This document shows, one piece after another, positions 50,136 to 59,448 of a stretch of DNA of 64,000 bases. How positions within the stretch are numbered: position 1 is the first letter of the stretch; each line of letters begins with the position of its first letter. The notes beneath the pieces were generated by a model. It ran no database searches. It was not told the DNA's origin and saw only the letters and a program-made list of their open reading frames with translations. The DNA lies in the NCBI GenBank assembly GCA_965228065.1, contig OZ245788.1, positions 5,704,001 through 5,768,000 of the forward strand. The letters run 5' to 3'. The DNA is from Sphingobium_A sp965228065. GTDB taxonomy: Bacteria; Pseudomonadota; Alphaproteobacteria; Sphingomonadales; Sphingomonadaceae. Position numbers and translations under genes: made by a program.

Positions 50136-50702
50136 TCAACGCCCCCCACTCAAATTCGAATTGACCTGGCTCACACTTTCATCGATAGACACCGATCCAC
50201 CCTCAATGCTCCGCGCCGCCTCCTCAGCATAAGGTCGAAGGTCGAGCTGCCCTTTCGCTACGCCGCTCTGCGCCGACGCCTCGACGCCAGCGGATTTGCT
50301 CCCCGAGCGACCTATGACTGAAACTGCCCCACCCGATGCGAAGGCCGACATATCGACGGCGGCGTCCAATCGCTCATCCTGATATCTGCCGGATAATTGG
50401 GTGAGTTGGCGCGTCACATCGTCGAGATGGGGGCGGCCATCAGCCGATAGCGTTACCAGATGAACGCGCTGACCACCTGCCCTGGCGCTCACGACCAGCA
50501 GACTGCGCATCTTTTCATTATAACTGGATTGATACGTGTCAGCGTAACCCAGCCACACCGCCACCTTACCACAGAGCGCATAAAGATTTGCCGGGGATTT
50601 CTGCTCGGCAAGATCTATAACCCTGCAGGCCGCCGATGGCGTGACCGCTGCAGTTGACACAGGTTGCACGGCAGCTTGCAGAGCAAGCATGAGGCTAATC
50701 AT
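50136..50702 (-). CDS. Exported protein of unknown function upstream of RHS
   Basis: A 188-aa protein with a short hydrophobic N-terminus (ISLMLALQAAVQPVSTAAV). Next is a soluble region with one Cys pair (SAACRVIDLAEQK, LYALCGKV) and a low-complexity Ser/Gly-rich C-terminus. It ends 2 bases before the RHS start, so it is translated from the same message. No family was recognised; it may assist RHS export. Confidence 0.7.
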   Translation of the reverse strand: MISLMLALQAAVQPVSTAAVTPSAACRVIDLAEQKSPANLYALCGKVAVWLGYADTYQSSYNEKMRSLLVVSARAGGQRVHLVTLSADGRPHLDDVTRQLTQLSGRYQDERLDAAVDMSAFASGGAVSVIGRSGSKSAGVEASAQSGVAKGQLDLRPYAEEAARSIEGGSVSIDESVSQVNSNLSGGR

Positions 50703-50783
50703 ACCAATCCCCTTGATTTTCGCGATAATGTGGTAGGATTTATTTTATCGATCGGAACGAACCGACTCTGAACATCCAAATGG

Positions 50784-51008
50784 CTAACTCGGCGCGCCGG
50801 TCACCTTAACCTTTTTGCGGTTATCGGCCTTGTCGTGGTCATAGTCTGTTGCAATTCCGTTGTTCACCGTACCGGAATGAACAACCTTTACGAGGCGCCC
50901 CTTTGCGTCATAAGTGTAATTGATCGTCTCTGCAGCGATAGCGACCCCCGCAACAGCGAGAACAATTGCCGCCGCGCCCACTCCAATCATAAATCTTGCG
51001 CTTCTCAT
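50784..51008 (-). CDS. Short exported YD-repeat protein
   Basis: A 74-aa protein. A signal peptide (MIGVGAAAIVLAVAGVAIAA) is followed by one YD-type repeat (INYTYDAKGRLVKVVHSGT). A strong GGAGGAG ribosome site precedes the ATG at 51008. It is the upstream member of a three-gene RHS locus. A chaperone-like or capping role is possible but unknown. Confidence 0.75.
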   Translation of the reverse strand: MRSARFMIGVGAAAIVLAVAGVAIAAETINYTYDAKGRLVKVVHSGTVNNGIATDYDHDKADNRKKVKVTGAPS

Positions 51009-51603
51009 TAGCTCACTCCTCCAGATTACAGCTGTATCAGGCACACAATATAAATCCTGATCATTAATGATCGCCTTGGAATCGATCTCCATTCTGCCCT
51101 TGTCACCAGCACTGCCGCGCCTCCAAACATGTCGTAGCCCACACCCTCCATCCATATCCGAATGGCGCCGCTACGTTGCTCAAATCGCAAAATTGACCAG
51201 GCTGAATTAGAACAATTAAATACTCCGTATCACCGGCGTAAAATATCACCCCGCATCTCTACACGGTTCAAACCATCTTCTAATTTCCAACGCGATTCTT
51301 ACCCATCAACCCAAAATCGCTTCAACTATATCTAGAGATGCACTAATCTTAAAAATCGACATTGATATGAATGACACCAACCTCTTCCAGGATACAGATG
51401 TATGTCAAATGCGACGATCGAACAGTTTGATCCGTTTTGGATGTTTATGATTTTGGTAATCACATATTTCCGCGATGAGTTCGCGGGCCGACGCTCTTTT
51501 CGAACGATTTTTGATTTTATTTTTTGAATATGATGCCATCAGCCTTGGCAAATCTTTCAATACGAGACACACAATGCCGATAATATCTGGCGAGGTGAAT
51601 CGA
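51009..51603. other. AT-rich intergenic region between RHS locus and T4SS
   Basis: About 600 bases of distinctly AT-rich DNA with no convincing ORF on either strand. It separates the leftward RHS genes from the rightward T4SS operon and must carry both promoters. An 87-codon antisense frame at 51405-51668 is not convincing. Confidence 0.5.
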
Positions 51604-51930
51604 GTGACACCCGGAATGTGTTGGAAGACATTGAAAAAAATGCTGATTGGCGCAGCACTGATCCCCACGGCGGCACTGGCTCAAGACTCAATCGGGGATC
51701 CCGCAGGATCCGGTGTGCTGGTCGGTGCCATGCGCTGGCTGCAGGGCACCATGTTGGGCACAGTCGCGACCGTTGCCGCGGTGATTGCGGTCGCCGCCGT
51801 CGGGTTCCTGATGCTCACAGGCAGAATCAGCTGGCGATATGGCGCGACGGTCGTGCTGGGCTGCTTCATCCTTTTTGGCGCGGCCAGCATCGTTGCAGGT
51901 ATTCAGTCCACCGCCAGTCTTGGAAACTGA
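51604..51930 (+). CDS. virB2: Type IV secretion pilin VirB2
   Basis: A ~108-aa TrbC/VirB2-type pilin. The signal peptide is LIGAALIPTAALAQ. The mature part has two hydrophobic helices (MLGTVATVAAVIAVAAVGFL and ATVVLGCFILFGAASIVAG) linked by TGRISWR. The GTG at 51604 has a GAGGTG ribosome site 7 bases upstream; ATGs at 51616 and 51640 are alternatives. It opens the T4SS operon. Confidence 0.9.
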   Translation: MTPGMCWKTLKKMLIGAALIPTAALAQDSIGDPAGSGVLVGAMRWLQGTMLGTVATVAAVIAVAAVGFLMLTGRISWRYGATVVLGCFILFGAASIVAGIQSTASLGN

Positions 51931-51933
51931 ACC

Positions 51934-52218
51934 GTGATCGGTGTCGAACGAGATGTGCTGTTTGTCGGATTGACGCGCCCGCAGATGTTTGCGGGGGTCA
52001 CGTACAGTTTCTTTGTCATCAACGCCGTGCTCGTCACGGAGCTGTTTCTTCTTTTCAAATCGGCCTGGGTGGTTGCCACGGCAATCGTCGTTCACTGTAT
52101 CGGCGTCGTGGCCTGCGTTCGCGAACCCCGTTTCTTTGACCTGTGGTTCACAAAGATCGGGCGTTGCCCGCGCATCCCGAATTATTCGACATGGCGTTGC
52201 AACTCGTACCGCCCGTGA
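51934..52218 (+). CDS. virB3: Type IV secretion protein VirB3
   Basis: A 94-aa inner-membrane protein starting at GTG 51934, VERDVLFVGLTRPQMFAGVT. Two hydrophobic helices (TYSFFVINAVLVTELFLLF, WVVATAIVVHCIGVVAC) and a C-terminal RFFDLWFTKIGRC are typical of VirB3. It overlaps the virB4 start by 28 bases. Confidence 0.9.
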   Translation: MIGVERDVLFVGLTRPQMFAGVTYSFFVINAVLVTELFLLFKSAWVVATAIVVHCIGVVACVREPRFFDLWFTKIGRCPRIPNYSTWRCNSYRP

Positions 52219-54578
52219 ACCGTCGCAAACGCTTCGTTGAGCGCGAAAAACCGGCCGGGCACCATCTGCCTTACGGCCGGCATGTCGATGACTTCACATT
52301 GGAGCTCCGCGACGGCCTGCTGATGCAGGTCATCCAGCTGCGCGGCCTGCTGTTCGAAACCGCGGACACCGAAGAGCTGAATTATCGCAAGCGCCTGCGC
52401 GACGCGATGATCCAGGCGATCGGGTCATCGCGATTTGCGATCTATCATCACGTGATACGGCGCCGCATCGATACCCAGCTCGAGGCCAGCTTTCAGGATG
52501 GTTTCTCGGAGCTGCTCGACAGCCGGTGGCGGGAGCGGCTTGCCGGCAAGCAATTGTACGTCAACGATCTTTTCCTGACCCTGATCCGCCGCCCACTGCA
52601 GGGAAGAGTCGGGATTCTGAGCCGTGCTCAGGATCTTTTCAGCAAAGGAGCGCGATCCTCGTCAACGCAGATGGCGAGTTCTACCGATCTGCACCAGTTG
52701 CAGACGGCCCGGGACGCATTGCTCGCTTCGCTGGGAAGCTATGAGCCAAGGCTGTTGGGTGTCTATGAGACCAGGAACGGCATATGCTCCGAGCCGCTGG
52801 AGTTTCTGTCCTACCTGTATAACGCGGAGATGCGTCCGGTTCTGCTCCCGACGCAGGATATTGGCGCCTATCTGCCGTATCGGCGGGTAAGCTTTGGGCA
52901 GGAAACCGTCGAACTTGGCCCGACCGGTGGATCAGGTCGCGAGTTTGTCGGACTTGTATCGATCAAGGATTATCCCGGCCAGACCAGCGCGGGCATGTTC
53001 GATGAGTTGCTGCGCCTGCCGTTCGAGCTGACCATGTCCCAGTCCTTCGGGTTCGTGGATCGCCAGGATTCGCTCAGTCGCATGAATCTCGCCGTACGCC
53101 GGATGCGCGCGACCGATGATGAGGCGCTGAGTCTTCGCGCGGACCTGAACAACGCGAAGGATGACGTGGCCGCTGGTCGTGCGGGCTTTGGCGAGCATCA
53201 TATGACGATCGCGGTGCGCGGCGATTCAATGACCGCCATCGACCAGGGTGTGGCCGAAGTGCAGGCGACGCTGGCCGATCTGGGGATCATTTCCGTGCGC
53301 GAGGAAGTCGCCCTGGAGCCCGCATTCTGGGCACAGTTCCCCGGCAACTTCAAATATATCGCGCGGCGCGGCCTGGTCTCCACCGCAAATTTCTCCGGTC
53401 TTGCAAGCGGCCACAATTTCCCGATCGGAAAACCCACTGGCAATCACTGGGGTGACGCCGTCACGCTTTTGGAGACGACGGCAGCCGGGCCCTATTATTT
53501 CAACTTTCATCAGGGCGATCTCGGCAACTTCACCATCATCGGGCCATCGGGGTCGGGCAAGACGGTGGTGCTGAACTTCCTGCTGGCGCAGGCGCGGAAA
53601 TTCGCGCCACGGATCATATTCTTCGACAAGGACAGAGGCGCCGAGCTTTTCATCCGTGCGATCGAAGGCCGGTACGATATCCTGCGACCCGGCACCGCCG
53701 CCAGCAGCAATCCCCTTCAACTCGATGACAACGCCGCCAATCGCCATTTCCTGATCGAGTGGCTGACGCAATTGGCCGGCGGTGTCGACATCGAGGAAAA
53801 CGCGCTCATCAAGGACGCGGTGGACGCCAATTTCGCGCAGCCCATCGAACATCGGCGCCTCCGCCATCTGGTGGAGCTGTTCCGCGGTGGGCATCGCCCG
53901 ACGTCGAACGACCTGTGGTCCCGCCTGCGGCCCTGGTGGGGTGATGGCGAACATGCCTGGTTGTTCGACAATCCGACCGACCAGACCGATCTGTCTGCCG
54001 AATCCATCGGGTTCGACATGACCCAGATCCTCGACAATCCTGCGCTCCGTACGCCCGCGATGATGTATCTCTTCCACAGGGTCGAGGAGCGGCTGGACGG
54101 CACCGCGACCATCATCGTCATCGACGAGGGTTGGAAAGCCCTGGATGACGACGTGTTCGTTCGCCGCATCAAGGATTGGGAAAAGACGATCCGCAAGCGA
54201 AACGGCATTGTCGGTTTTGCAACGCAAAGCGCCCAGGATGCGCTTGAGAGCCGCATTGCCAGCGCAATCATCGAACAGGCTGCGACACAGATATTCATGG
54301 CCAACCCGAAGGCACGGGCAGAGGATTATATCGAGGGTTTTGGCCTCACCGCACATGAGTTCGAGCTCGTTCGCACATTGCCGGACACCGCCCATTGCTT
54401 CTTGATCAAGCATGGTGGCGAGAGCGTGGTCGCCCGGCTCAATCTCTCGGGCGAGCAGGATATTCTCACCATATTGTCCGGTCGCGAACGCACTGTCCGG
54501 CTGCTCGACGAACTGCGCGAAGACCATGGGGATGCCCCCTCCGACTGGCTCGCCCCGCTGCTGGAGCGTGCTCGATGA
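52191..54578 (+). CDS. virB4: Type IV secretion ATPase VirB4
   Basis: A 795-aa AAA ATPase that energises pilus assembly. The N-terminal CagE/TrbE/VirB domain is followed by the motor domain with Walker A IIGPSGSGKTVVLNF at ~450 and Walker B ATIIVIDEGWKALDD at ~640. Start at ATG 52191. It overlaps virB3 and virB6 (4 bases). It is the only T4SS motor besides VirB11, since VirD4 is absent here. Confidence 0.95.
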   Translation: MALQLVPPVNRRKRFVEREKPAGHHLPYGRHVDDFTLELRDGLLMQVIQLRGLLFETADTEELNYRKRLRDAMIQAIGSSRFAIYHHVIRRRIDTQLEASFQDGFSELLDSRWRERLAGKQLYVNDLFLTLIRRPLQGRVGILSRAQDLFSKGARSSSTQMASSTDLHQLQTARDALLASLGSYEPRLLGVYETRNGICSEPLEFLSYLYNAEMRPVLLPTQDIGAYLPYRRVSFGQETVELGPTGGSGREFVGLVSIKDYPGQTSAGMFDELLRLPFELTMSQSFGFVDRQDSLSRMNLAVRRMRATDDEALSLRADLNNAKDDVAAGRAGFGEHHMTIAVRGDSMTAIDQGVAEVQATLADLGIISVREEVALEPAFWAQFPGNFKYIARRGLVSTANFSGLASGHNFPIGKPTGNHWGDAVTLLETTAAGPYYFNFHQGDLGNFTIIGPSGSGKTVVLNFLLAQARKFAPRIIFFDKDRGAELFIRAIEGRYDILRPGTAASSNPLQLDDNAANRHFLIEWLTQLAGGVDIEENALIKDAVDANFAQPIEHRRLRHLVELFRGGHRPTSNDLWSRLRPWWGDGEHAWLFDNPTDQTDLSAESIGFDMTQILDNPALRTPAMMYLFHRVEERLDGTATIIVIDEGWKALDDDVFVRRIKDWEKTIRKRNGIVGFATQSAQDALESRIASAIIEQAATQIFMANPKARAEDYIEGFGLTAHEFELVRTLPDTAHCFLIKHGGESVVARLNLSGEQDILTILSGRERTVRLLDELREDHGDAPSDWLAPLLERAR

Positions 54579-55807
54579 GCACGGTGTGCCAAGCCTATCC
54601 TTCTTCGAGCGGATTTCTGAGAGGCATACTCGACTTTGTCGATTGCCAGGCGATCGCGCTGGGATCGCAAGGCTATAGTGCGCTCGCGACACCGGGGTCC
54701 GCGGCTTCCCAGTCGCTGACCGTCCTGCTGACATTGTTCGTGGCCGTATTCGGCTATCGAATGCTCTTCGGAGATGCGCCCGGTGTTCGCGATACCGTGC
54801 TCGCAGTGGTGAAGGTGGGGATTGTGCTCACGCTCGCCCTTAACTGGCCGGCCTACCGAACCCTGATTTTCGATGTCACATTGCGGAGCCCGGCCGAGTT
54901 CGCCTCTGCAATTGGCGCACCATCCGATCTTCCCGGCTCGGGAGGCGGGCTTGTCTCCAGGCTGGATCAAACCGATCAGATATTCGCCGCGCTTGCGGGT
55001 GTCGGCGCCGGTGGGATTGCACGGCAGAACAGAATTGACGGACAATCGGCGCCCACGGTGGATACACCGGATGCATTCACCTTTACCGGGTTCGACAGCT
55101 GGGCGATCGGCTTTTCGCGGCTCTCCTTTCTGACAGGGACAATGGGATCGCTTGCAGGCGTCCGCCTGCTGGCTGCGATCCTGTTGGCGCTTGGGCCTGT
55201 ATTTGTCGCTTTCCTGTTGTTCGATGCAACCCGCGGCTTGTTTTTCGGATGGCTCAAGATGCTCGGCGGCACGGCATTGGCCACGGCAGCGGCGGCCCTC
55301 GTCCTTGGTATCGAATTGGCCCTGCTCGAGCCATGGCTGGTTGACCTGCTCAGCCGTCGTTATGCCAATTTCGGAATTGGCGGCATCCCGGTCCAGCTGT
55401 TGGCGGTCACGCTTTCGTTCAACCTGATCCTCCTGGGCGTCATGGTTGCATGTTTGAGATTGACGATGGCATCGACCTGGGTGGTCAGAATTGCGCGTCT
55501 TGCCGTGAACGGCGATAGGAATTTCCAGCCGGCTCCGAACGCCACGCATCCTCCGCTTGCCCCGAGTGTGCCGCATGACAGCCGAACGCGCGCGGCCGCG
55601 ATTGCCGACGCTGTGGCGATCGCTCATCGGCGGGATACATCCCCCGGCGGCAGTGACGGTGGTCGCCTGGCATCCACCAGCCGGGCGATCACCACCAGCA
55701 GTCCCCCCTCCGGAACCGATGGACGCGCAAACACACCACTAGGCCAGAGTTACCGGCGCACCGGACAACGAGCCTCATCCAGCGCCAACCGCCGGGACCG
55801 ATCATGA
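54575..55807 (+). CDS. virB6: Type IV secretion channel protein VirB6
   Basis: A 410-aa polytopic protein with hydrophobic helices through ~residues 40-310 (LTVLLTLFVAVFGYRMLF, LLAAILLALGPVFVAFLLF, LLAVTLSFNLILLGVMVAC). A long Ser/Arg-rich hydrophilic tail covers ~330-410. VirB6 forms part of the inner-membrane channel. It begins with ATGA overlapping virB4. The tail is longer than many VirB6 proteins. Confidence 0.9.
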   Translation: MSTVCQAYPSSSGFLRGILDFVDCQAIALGSQGYSALATPGSAASQSLTVLLTLFVAVFGYRMLFGDAPGVRDTVLAVVKVGIVLTLALNWPAYRTLIFDVTLRSPAEFASAIGAPSDLPGSGGGLVSRLDQTDQIFAALAGVGAGGIARQNRIDGQSAPTVDTPDAFTFTGFDSWAIGFSRLSFLTGTMGSLAGVRLLAAILLALGPVFVAFLLFDATRGLFFGWLKMLGGTALATAAAALVLGIELALLEPWLVDLLSRRYANFGIGGIPVQLLAVTLSFNLILLGVMVACLRLTMASTWVVRIARLAVNGDRNFQPAPNATHPPLAPSVPHDSRTRAAAIADAVAIAHRRDTSPGGSDGGRLASTSRAITTSSPPSGTDGRANTPLGQSYRRTGQRASSSANRRDRS

Positions 55808-56571
55808 GCAAGAAACCACGCGAAGCCCTCGACGCATATTACGCGCAAGCCGATAGCTGGGCGCGAGACCGGACCAGCGCCAACGAACGATCTCGCAGGA
55901 TCGCATGGCTTGTGGCAGGCGCCGCAACCGTCGTCGCCATATGCGAAGCGGTGGCGCTTACCTCCTTGATACCGCTCAAGACGGTAGAACCCTATACGCT
56001 GATGGTCGATCGACAGACCGGATATGTGCAGTTGCTCAAGCCGCTACAGCCCGAGCAGGTATCGGCCGACCGGGCGCTGACCCAGTCCTTCCTCGTGCAA
56101 TATGTCATTGCGCGTGAGGGGTTCGACATCGGCTCACTCGACACGGATTATCGCAAGGTGGCCCTGTGGTCAGCCAACACGGCGCGGTCGGACTATCTTG
56201 CCAAAATGCCGGTATCGAACCCGGAGAGTCCGCTAATTCTGTACCCCCGAACCACGCAGATAGAGGTCAGGGTCAAAAGCGTATCTCCGGTTGGTCGCGA
56301 CACCGCCATGGTACGCTTCGAAACGCGCCGGCGTGACGCTGGGGCACAAGCCGGCCTCAGCCGCCCCTGGGTCGCGATCGTCCGCTACCGCTACTCCGGC
56401 GAACCGATGAAGGTCGAAGACCGCTTTATCAATCCGCTTGGTTTTCAGGTGATCCAGTACCGCGTCAACGCAGAGGCCATAGAGGCGGTTGAGTCGACGC
56501 CCGATCTCAATCCGGTTCTGATCACGCCCAATGCGCAAACACCGGGTCCGCCAAGGCCGGCCGTCCAATGA
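55804..56571 (+). CDS. virB8: Type IV secretion protein VirB8
   Basis: A 255-aa bitopic inner-membrane protein. A helix at ~37-55 (IAWLVAGAATVVAICEAVAL) precedes a periplasmic domain with typical blocks KTVEPYTLMVDRQTGYVQLL and LTQSFLVQYVIAREGFD. A cytoplasmic N-terminus starts MSKKPREALDAYYAQADSWA. Overlaps both neighbours by 4 bases. Confidence 0.92.
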   Translation: MSKKPREALDAYYAQADSWARDRTSANERSRRIAWLVAGAATVVAICEAVALTSLIPLKTVEPYTLMVDRQTGYVQLLKPLQPEQVSADRALTQSFLVQYVIAREGFDIGSLDTDYRKVALWSANTARSDYLAKMPVSNPESPLILYPRTTQIEVRVKSVSPVGRDTAMVRFETRRRDAGAQAGLSRPWVAIVRYRYSGEPMKVEDRFINPLGFQVIQYRVNAEAIEAVESTPDLNPVLITPNAQTPGPPRPAVQ

Positions 56572-57257
56572 AATGGCTCGCCCCCCTGTCCATGCTGCTG
56601 TTCGCCATCCCTGCGCTTGCGCAAACAGAGCCGGTGCCCGGCTCCGGCGATCCGCGATTTCAAATTGTCGACTATGCCCAAAACCAGGTGGTCGTGCTGC
56701 GCGCCGCCCCCGGTTACCAGGTCACTGTGCAGCTCGCAGCGGACGAGCGGATTGAAAGCATTGCCGTCGGGGACAGCTCAGCCTGGCAGGTGACCGCCAA
56801 CCGGTCAGGCGAAAGCCTGTTCGTCAAGCTGCTCCAACCCGACATTGCCACGAACATGACGGTGATCACCAGCGCGCGTCTCTACGTCTTCGACCTGGAA
56901 CCTCTTTCCCGTCCGACGCATGACATGCCGTATAGCGTGCAGTTCCGGTATCCATCGCAGGCGAAAGAGCAGCAAGCGGCGGAAATCACCACAAAGGGAC
57001 GGTATATGCTGAGCGGTGCGCGGGCGCTCAGGCCCGACGGGATCAGCGATGACGGTCTCCATACTTATATTGAATGGCCCAAGGATGCCGCGCTGCCCGC
57101 AGTCTATGCGCTGGACGATCTGGGTGGAGAAACGCTGGTCAATGGCATGATGCGAGATGGCATTTTTGTGATCGATGCGATCGCTCCGGCGCTGATTTTC
57201 CGAATTGACCGCCGAACCGCTCGCGCAACCCGCATTGTCGATTCCGGACAAAAATGA
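56568..57257 (+). CDS. virB9: Type IV secretion outer-membrane-complex protein VirB9
   Basis: A 229-aa exported protein. The signal peptide is LAPLSMLLFAIPALAQ. Domain blocks include RIESIAVGDSSAWQVTANRS and the C-terminal YIEWPKDAALPAVYALDDLG, with GMMRDGIFVIDAIAPALIFR. VirB9 normally pairs with VirB7 and VirB10, but no VirB7 gene is seen here. Overlaps virB8 and virB10 by 4 bases each. Confidence 0.93.
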   Translation: MKWLAPLSMLLFAIPALAQTEPVPGSGDPRFQIVDYAQNQVVVLRAAPGYQVTVQLAADERIESIAVGDSSAWQVTANRSGESLFVKLLQPDIATNMTVITSARLYVFDLEPLSRPTHDMPYSVQFRYPSQAKEQQAAEITTKGRYMLSGARALRPDGISDDGLHTYIEWPKDAALPAVYALDDLGGETLVNGMMRDGIFVIDAIAPALIFRIDRRTARATRIVDSGQK

Positions 57258-58360
57258 TGCCGAACAAACACATGGATCCGCGTCTTGGCATGGACATCGA
57301 CGACGTTGGGCAAGAGCGCAGCATCGCTCCGACAGTCACACGGCCAAACTCCGGCCTCTCCGGAACCGCGATCGGTGCTGCCGCGGTTGTCGGTGCAATC
57401 ATCCTCTTCCTGTTCTTGAATGCCGAACGGCAAGCAAATCAGGCGCCGCCGGTCAGAGCCCGATCATCGGATTTGATAGATCTTCCTCCAGCCCCACCAC
57501 CCCTGCTGGTCCCACCCGTCTTTCCTGTTGCAGCCGTGGAACAGCCCGCTCCTGTACCAGCCCCCACCGTTGGATCGTCACTCCCGACGCAGCCAGCTCC
57601 GTTACGCACGCCCCAACCCCAGACCATTTATGCCGCTCCCGCCGAGATTGCGCCTGCACCGCCCGCCCAGGCACCGCGCAACGCCGGCGGGCCAGTCCTG
57701 GTTTTCGACGGCGGCGCCCCGACACCGGCGACGGCGGAAGCGCCGCAAGGGGCGAATGCGGCAACGCCAGCAAGCAATACTGCGCGAACCAGGGCGGGCA
57801 TGTTCGCCAACCGCATGACGACCGTGATCCAAGGCACGCTTATCCCTGCAGTGCTCGAAACGGCCTTCGATTCCACCCGGTCCGGATATGCGCGCGCAAT
57901 CGTGTCACGTGACGTGCGTGGTTTTGATGGCAGCCGCATTCTCATTCCCCGCGGAACCAAGTTGATCGGTGAATATGGCGGTGAAGTAACCGCCGGCCAG
58001 AAGCGTGCACTGATCGCCTGGACCAGGCTTATCCGACCCGACGGCGTGACGATCGCAATCGGATCACCCGCGACAGATACGCTCGGGCGGGCGGGCGTTC
58101 GTGCAAAGGTCAACAGCCACTTTCTGGAGCGCTTCGGCGGAGCGCTGTTGCAATCGACGCTTGATGCCGGCGTAAGTCTGGCTGCCAGTGCCGCAAGCAG
58201 CTCTGTCATCGTCGCCGTGCCAGGAACATTGCGCGGGGGCGCCGGTCAGATTGCCCAGCCTACCCAGATCGCGCCTACCCTCAGGGTTCGGCAAGGCACC
58301 AGCATCAGCATTTTTGTTGCCCGTGATCTCGACTTTACCGTGTCCGACGCACGGCGATGA
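57254..58360 (+). CDS. virB10: Type IV secretion protein VirB10
   Basis: A 368-aa bitopic protein spanning both membranes. An N-terminal helix (GTAIGAAAVVGAIILFLFL) is followed by a Pro-rich periplasmic arm (DLPPAPPPLLVPPVFPVAAV). The C-terminal beta-barrel domain has TVIQGTLIPAVLETAFDS, RGFDGSRILIPRGTKLIGEY and VRQGTSISIFVARDLDF. It energises and gates the channel. Coupled by 4-base overlaps. Confidence 0.95.
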   Translation: MMPNKHMDPRLGMDIDDVGQERSIAPTVTRPNSGLSGTAIGAAAVVGAIILFLFLNAERQANQAPPVRARSSDLIDLPPAPPPLLVPPVFPVAAVEQPAPVPAPTVGSSLPTQPAPLRTPQPQTIYAAPAEIAPAPPAQAPRNAGGPVLVFDGGAPTPATAEAPQGANAATPASNTARTRAGMFANRMTTVIQGTLIPAVLETAFDSTRSGYARAIVSRDVRGFDGSRILIPRGTKLIGEYGGEVTAGQKRALIAWTRLIRPDGVTIAIGSPATDTLGRAGVRAKVNSHFLERFGGALLQSTLDAGVSLAASAASSSVIVAVPGTLRGGAGQIAQPTQIAPTLRVRQGTSISIFVARDLDFTVSDARR

Positions 58361-59361
58361 ATGGCGGTTCGCCTGTCTCCAGCGGTGTATATCTGCAGAG
58401 CTTTCTCGCTCCACTGGCAGACGTGCTGGCGCAACCCGACGTCACCGATATCTATATCAATCGCCCTCGCGAAATCTGGACGGAAAGTCTGGGCGGAGCA
58501 ATCGAGCGCCACGAGGTCGTCGCGCTCGATGCACCGACATTGGAGCGCCTTGCCCGACAGATTGCGGCCTTTGCTCATCAGGGCATCAGTCGGGAGCATC
58601 CGCTTCTGTCCGCGTCGCTCCCGGACGGCTCACGCGTGCAGATCGTTGCCCCTCCCGCGACACGCGGATCGATCGCATTGGCCATACGCAAGCACCTCGC
58701 CTCCAACATGTCGATTGACGATTATTCGGAATCGGGCGCTTTTGCCGATACCCGGACAAGCGGGCGCCAACGCGCCGATACCGACGATCAGCTTGCCGCC
58801 CTTGTCCACGCCGGACAAATCCCCGCGGCGCTCAAACTGGCGGTTCGAGCCCGCAAGAACATCCTGATTTCCGGTGGCACTTCGACTGGGAAAACCACCT
58901 TTCTCAACGCACTGCTCCGCGAAATCCCCGCCGTAGAGCGCTTGATCCTCATCGAGGACACGCCGGAGCTGAATGTGGATCATGAGAATGCACTCGGCTT
59001 CATCGCAACCCGAAGCGCGCTGGGGGAAGCGCAGGTGAGTGCCAACGATCTGGTCTCCGCATCGCTTCGCATGCGGCCAGATCGCATCATATTGGGAGAG
59101 CTAAGGGGCGACGAGGCTTACGCATTTCTGCGCGCGGTCAACACCGGGCACCCCGGCTCGATGGCAACTGTTCATGCAGACAGCCCAGAAAGCGCGATCG
59201 AACAAATCGCGCTGCTTATCCTTCAAACGGGGAGCCGATTGAACCGTTCGGATATCAGTCATTACGTGCGCCAGACGATCGATGTTTTTGTGCAGCTGGG
59301 CAGAGTTGGGGGGCGACGGAAAGTATTGGAGGTTGCGCTGAAATCGAAAGATATCTCGTGA
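58357..59361 (+). CDS. virB11: Type IV secretion ATPase VirB11
   Basis: A 334-aa hexameric cytoplasmic ATPase. Walker A is ILISGGTSTGKTTFLNALL at ~170-185. Downstream are the Asp box RLILIEDTPELNVDH, Walker B region RPDRIILGELRGDEAYAFLR, and the His box NTGHPGSMATVHAD. The N-terminal PAS-like domain precedes it. It overlaps virB10 by 4 bases. It ends before an 87-base gap and the second VirB2-like gene. Confidence 0.96.
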   Translation: MNGGSPVSSGVYLQSFLAPLADVLAQPDVTDIYINRPREIWTESLGGAIERHEVVALDAPTLERLARQIAAFAHQGISREHPLLSASLPDGSRVQIVAPPATRGSIALAIRKHLASNMSIDDYSESGAFADTRTSGRQRADTDDQLAALVHAGQIPAALKLAVRARKNILISGGTSTGKTTFLNALLREIPAVERLILIEDTPELNVDHENALGFIATRSALGEAQVSANDLVSASLRMRPDRIILGELRGDEAYAFLRAVNTGHPGSMATVHADSPESAIEQIALLILQTGSRLNRSDISHYVRQTIDVFVQLGRVGGRRKVLEVALKSKDIS

Positions 59362-59448
59362 AGATATCGTCTGGAGGCGCTGGGACTGACGGCCTGGATT
59401 GCGTGACGCGCATGACGCAATCATTTTATCGGAGGGTGGATTAGCCTT

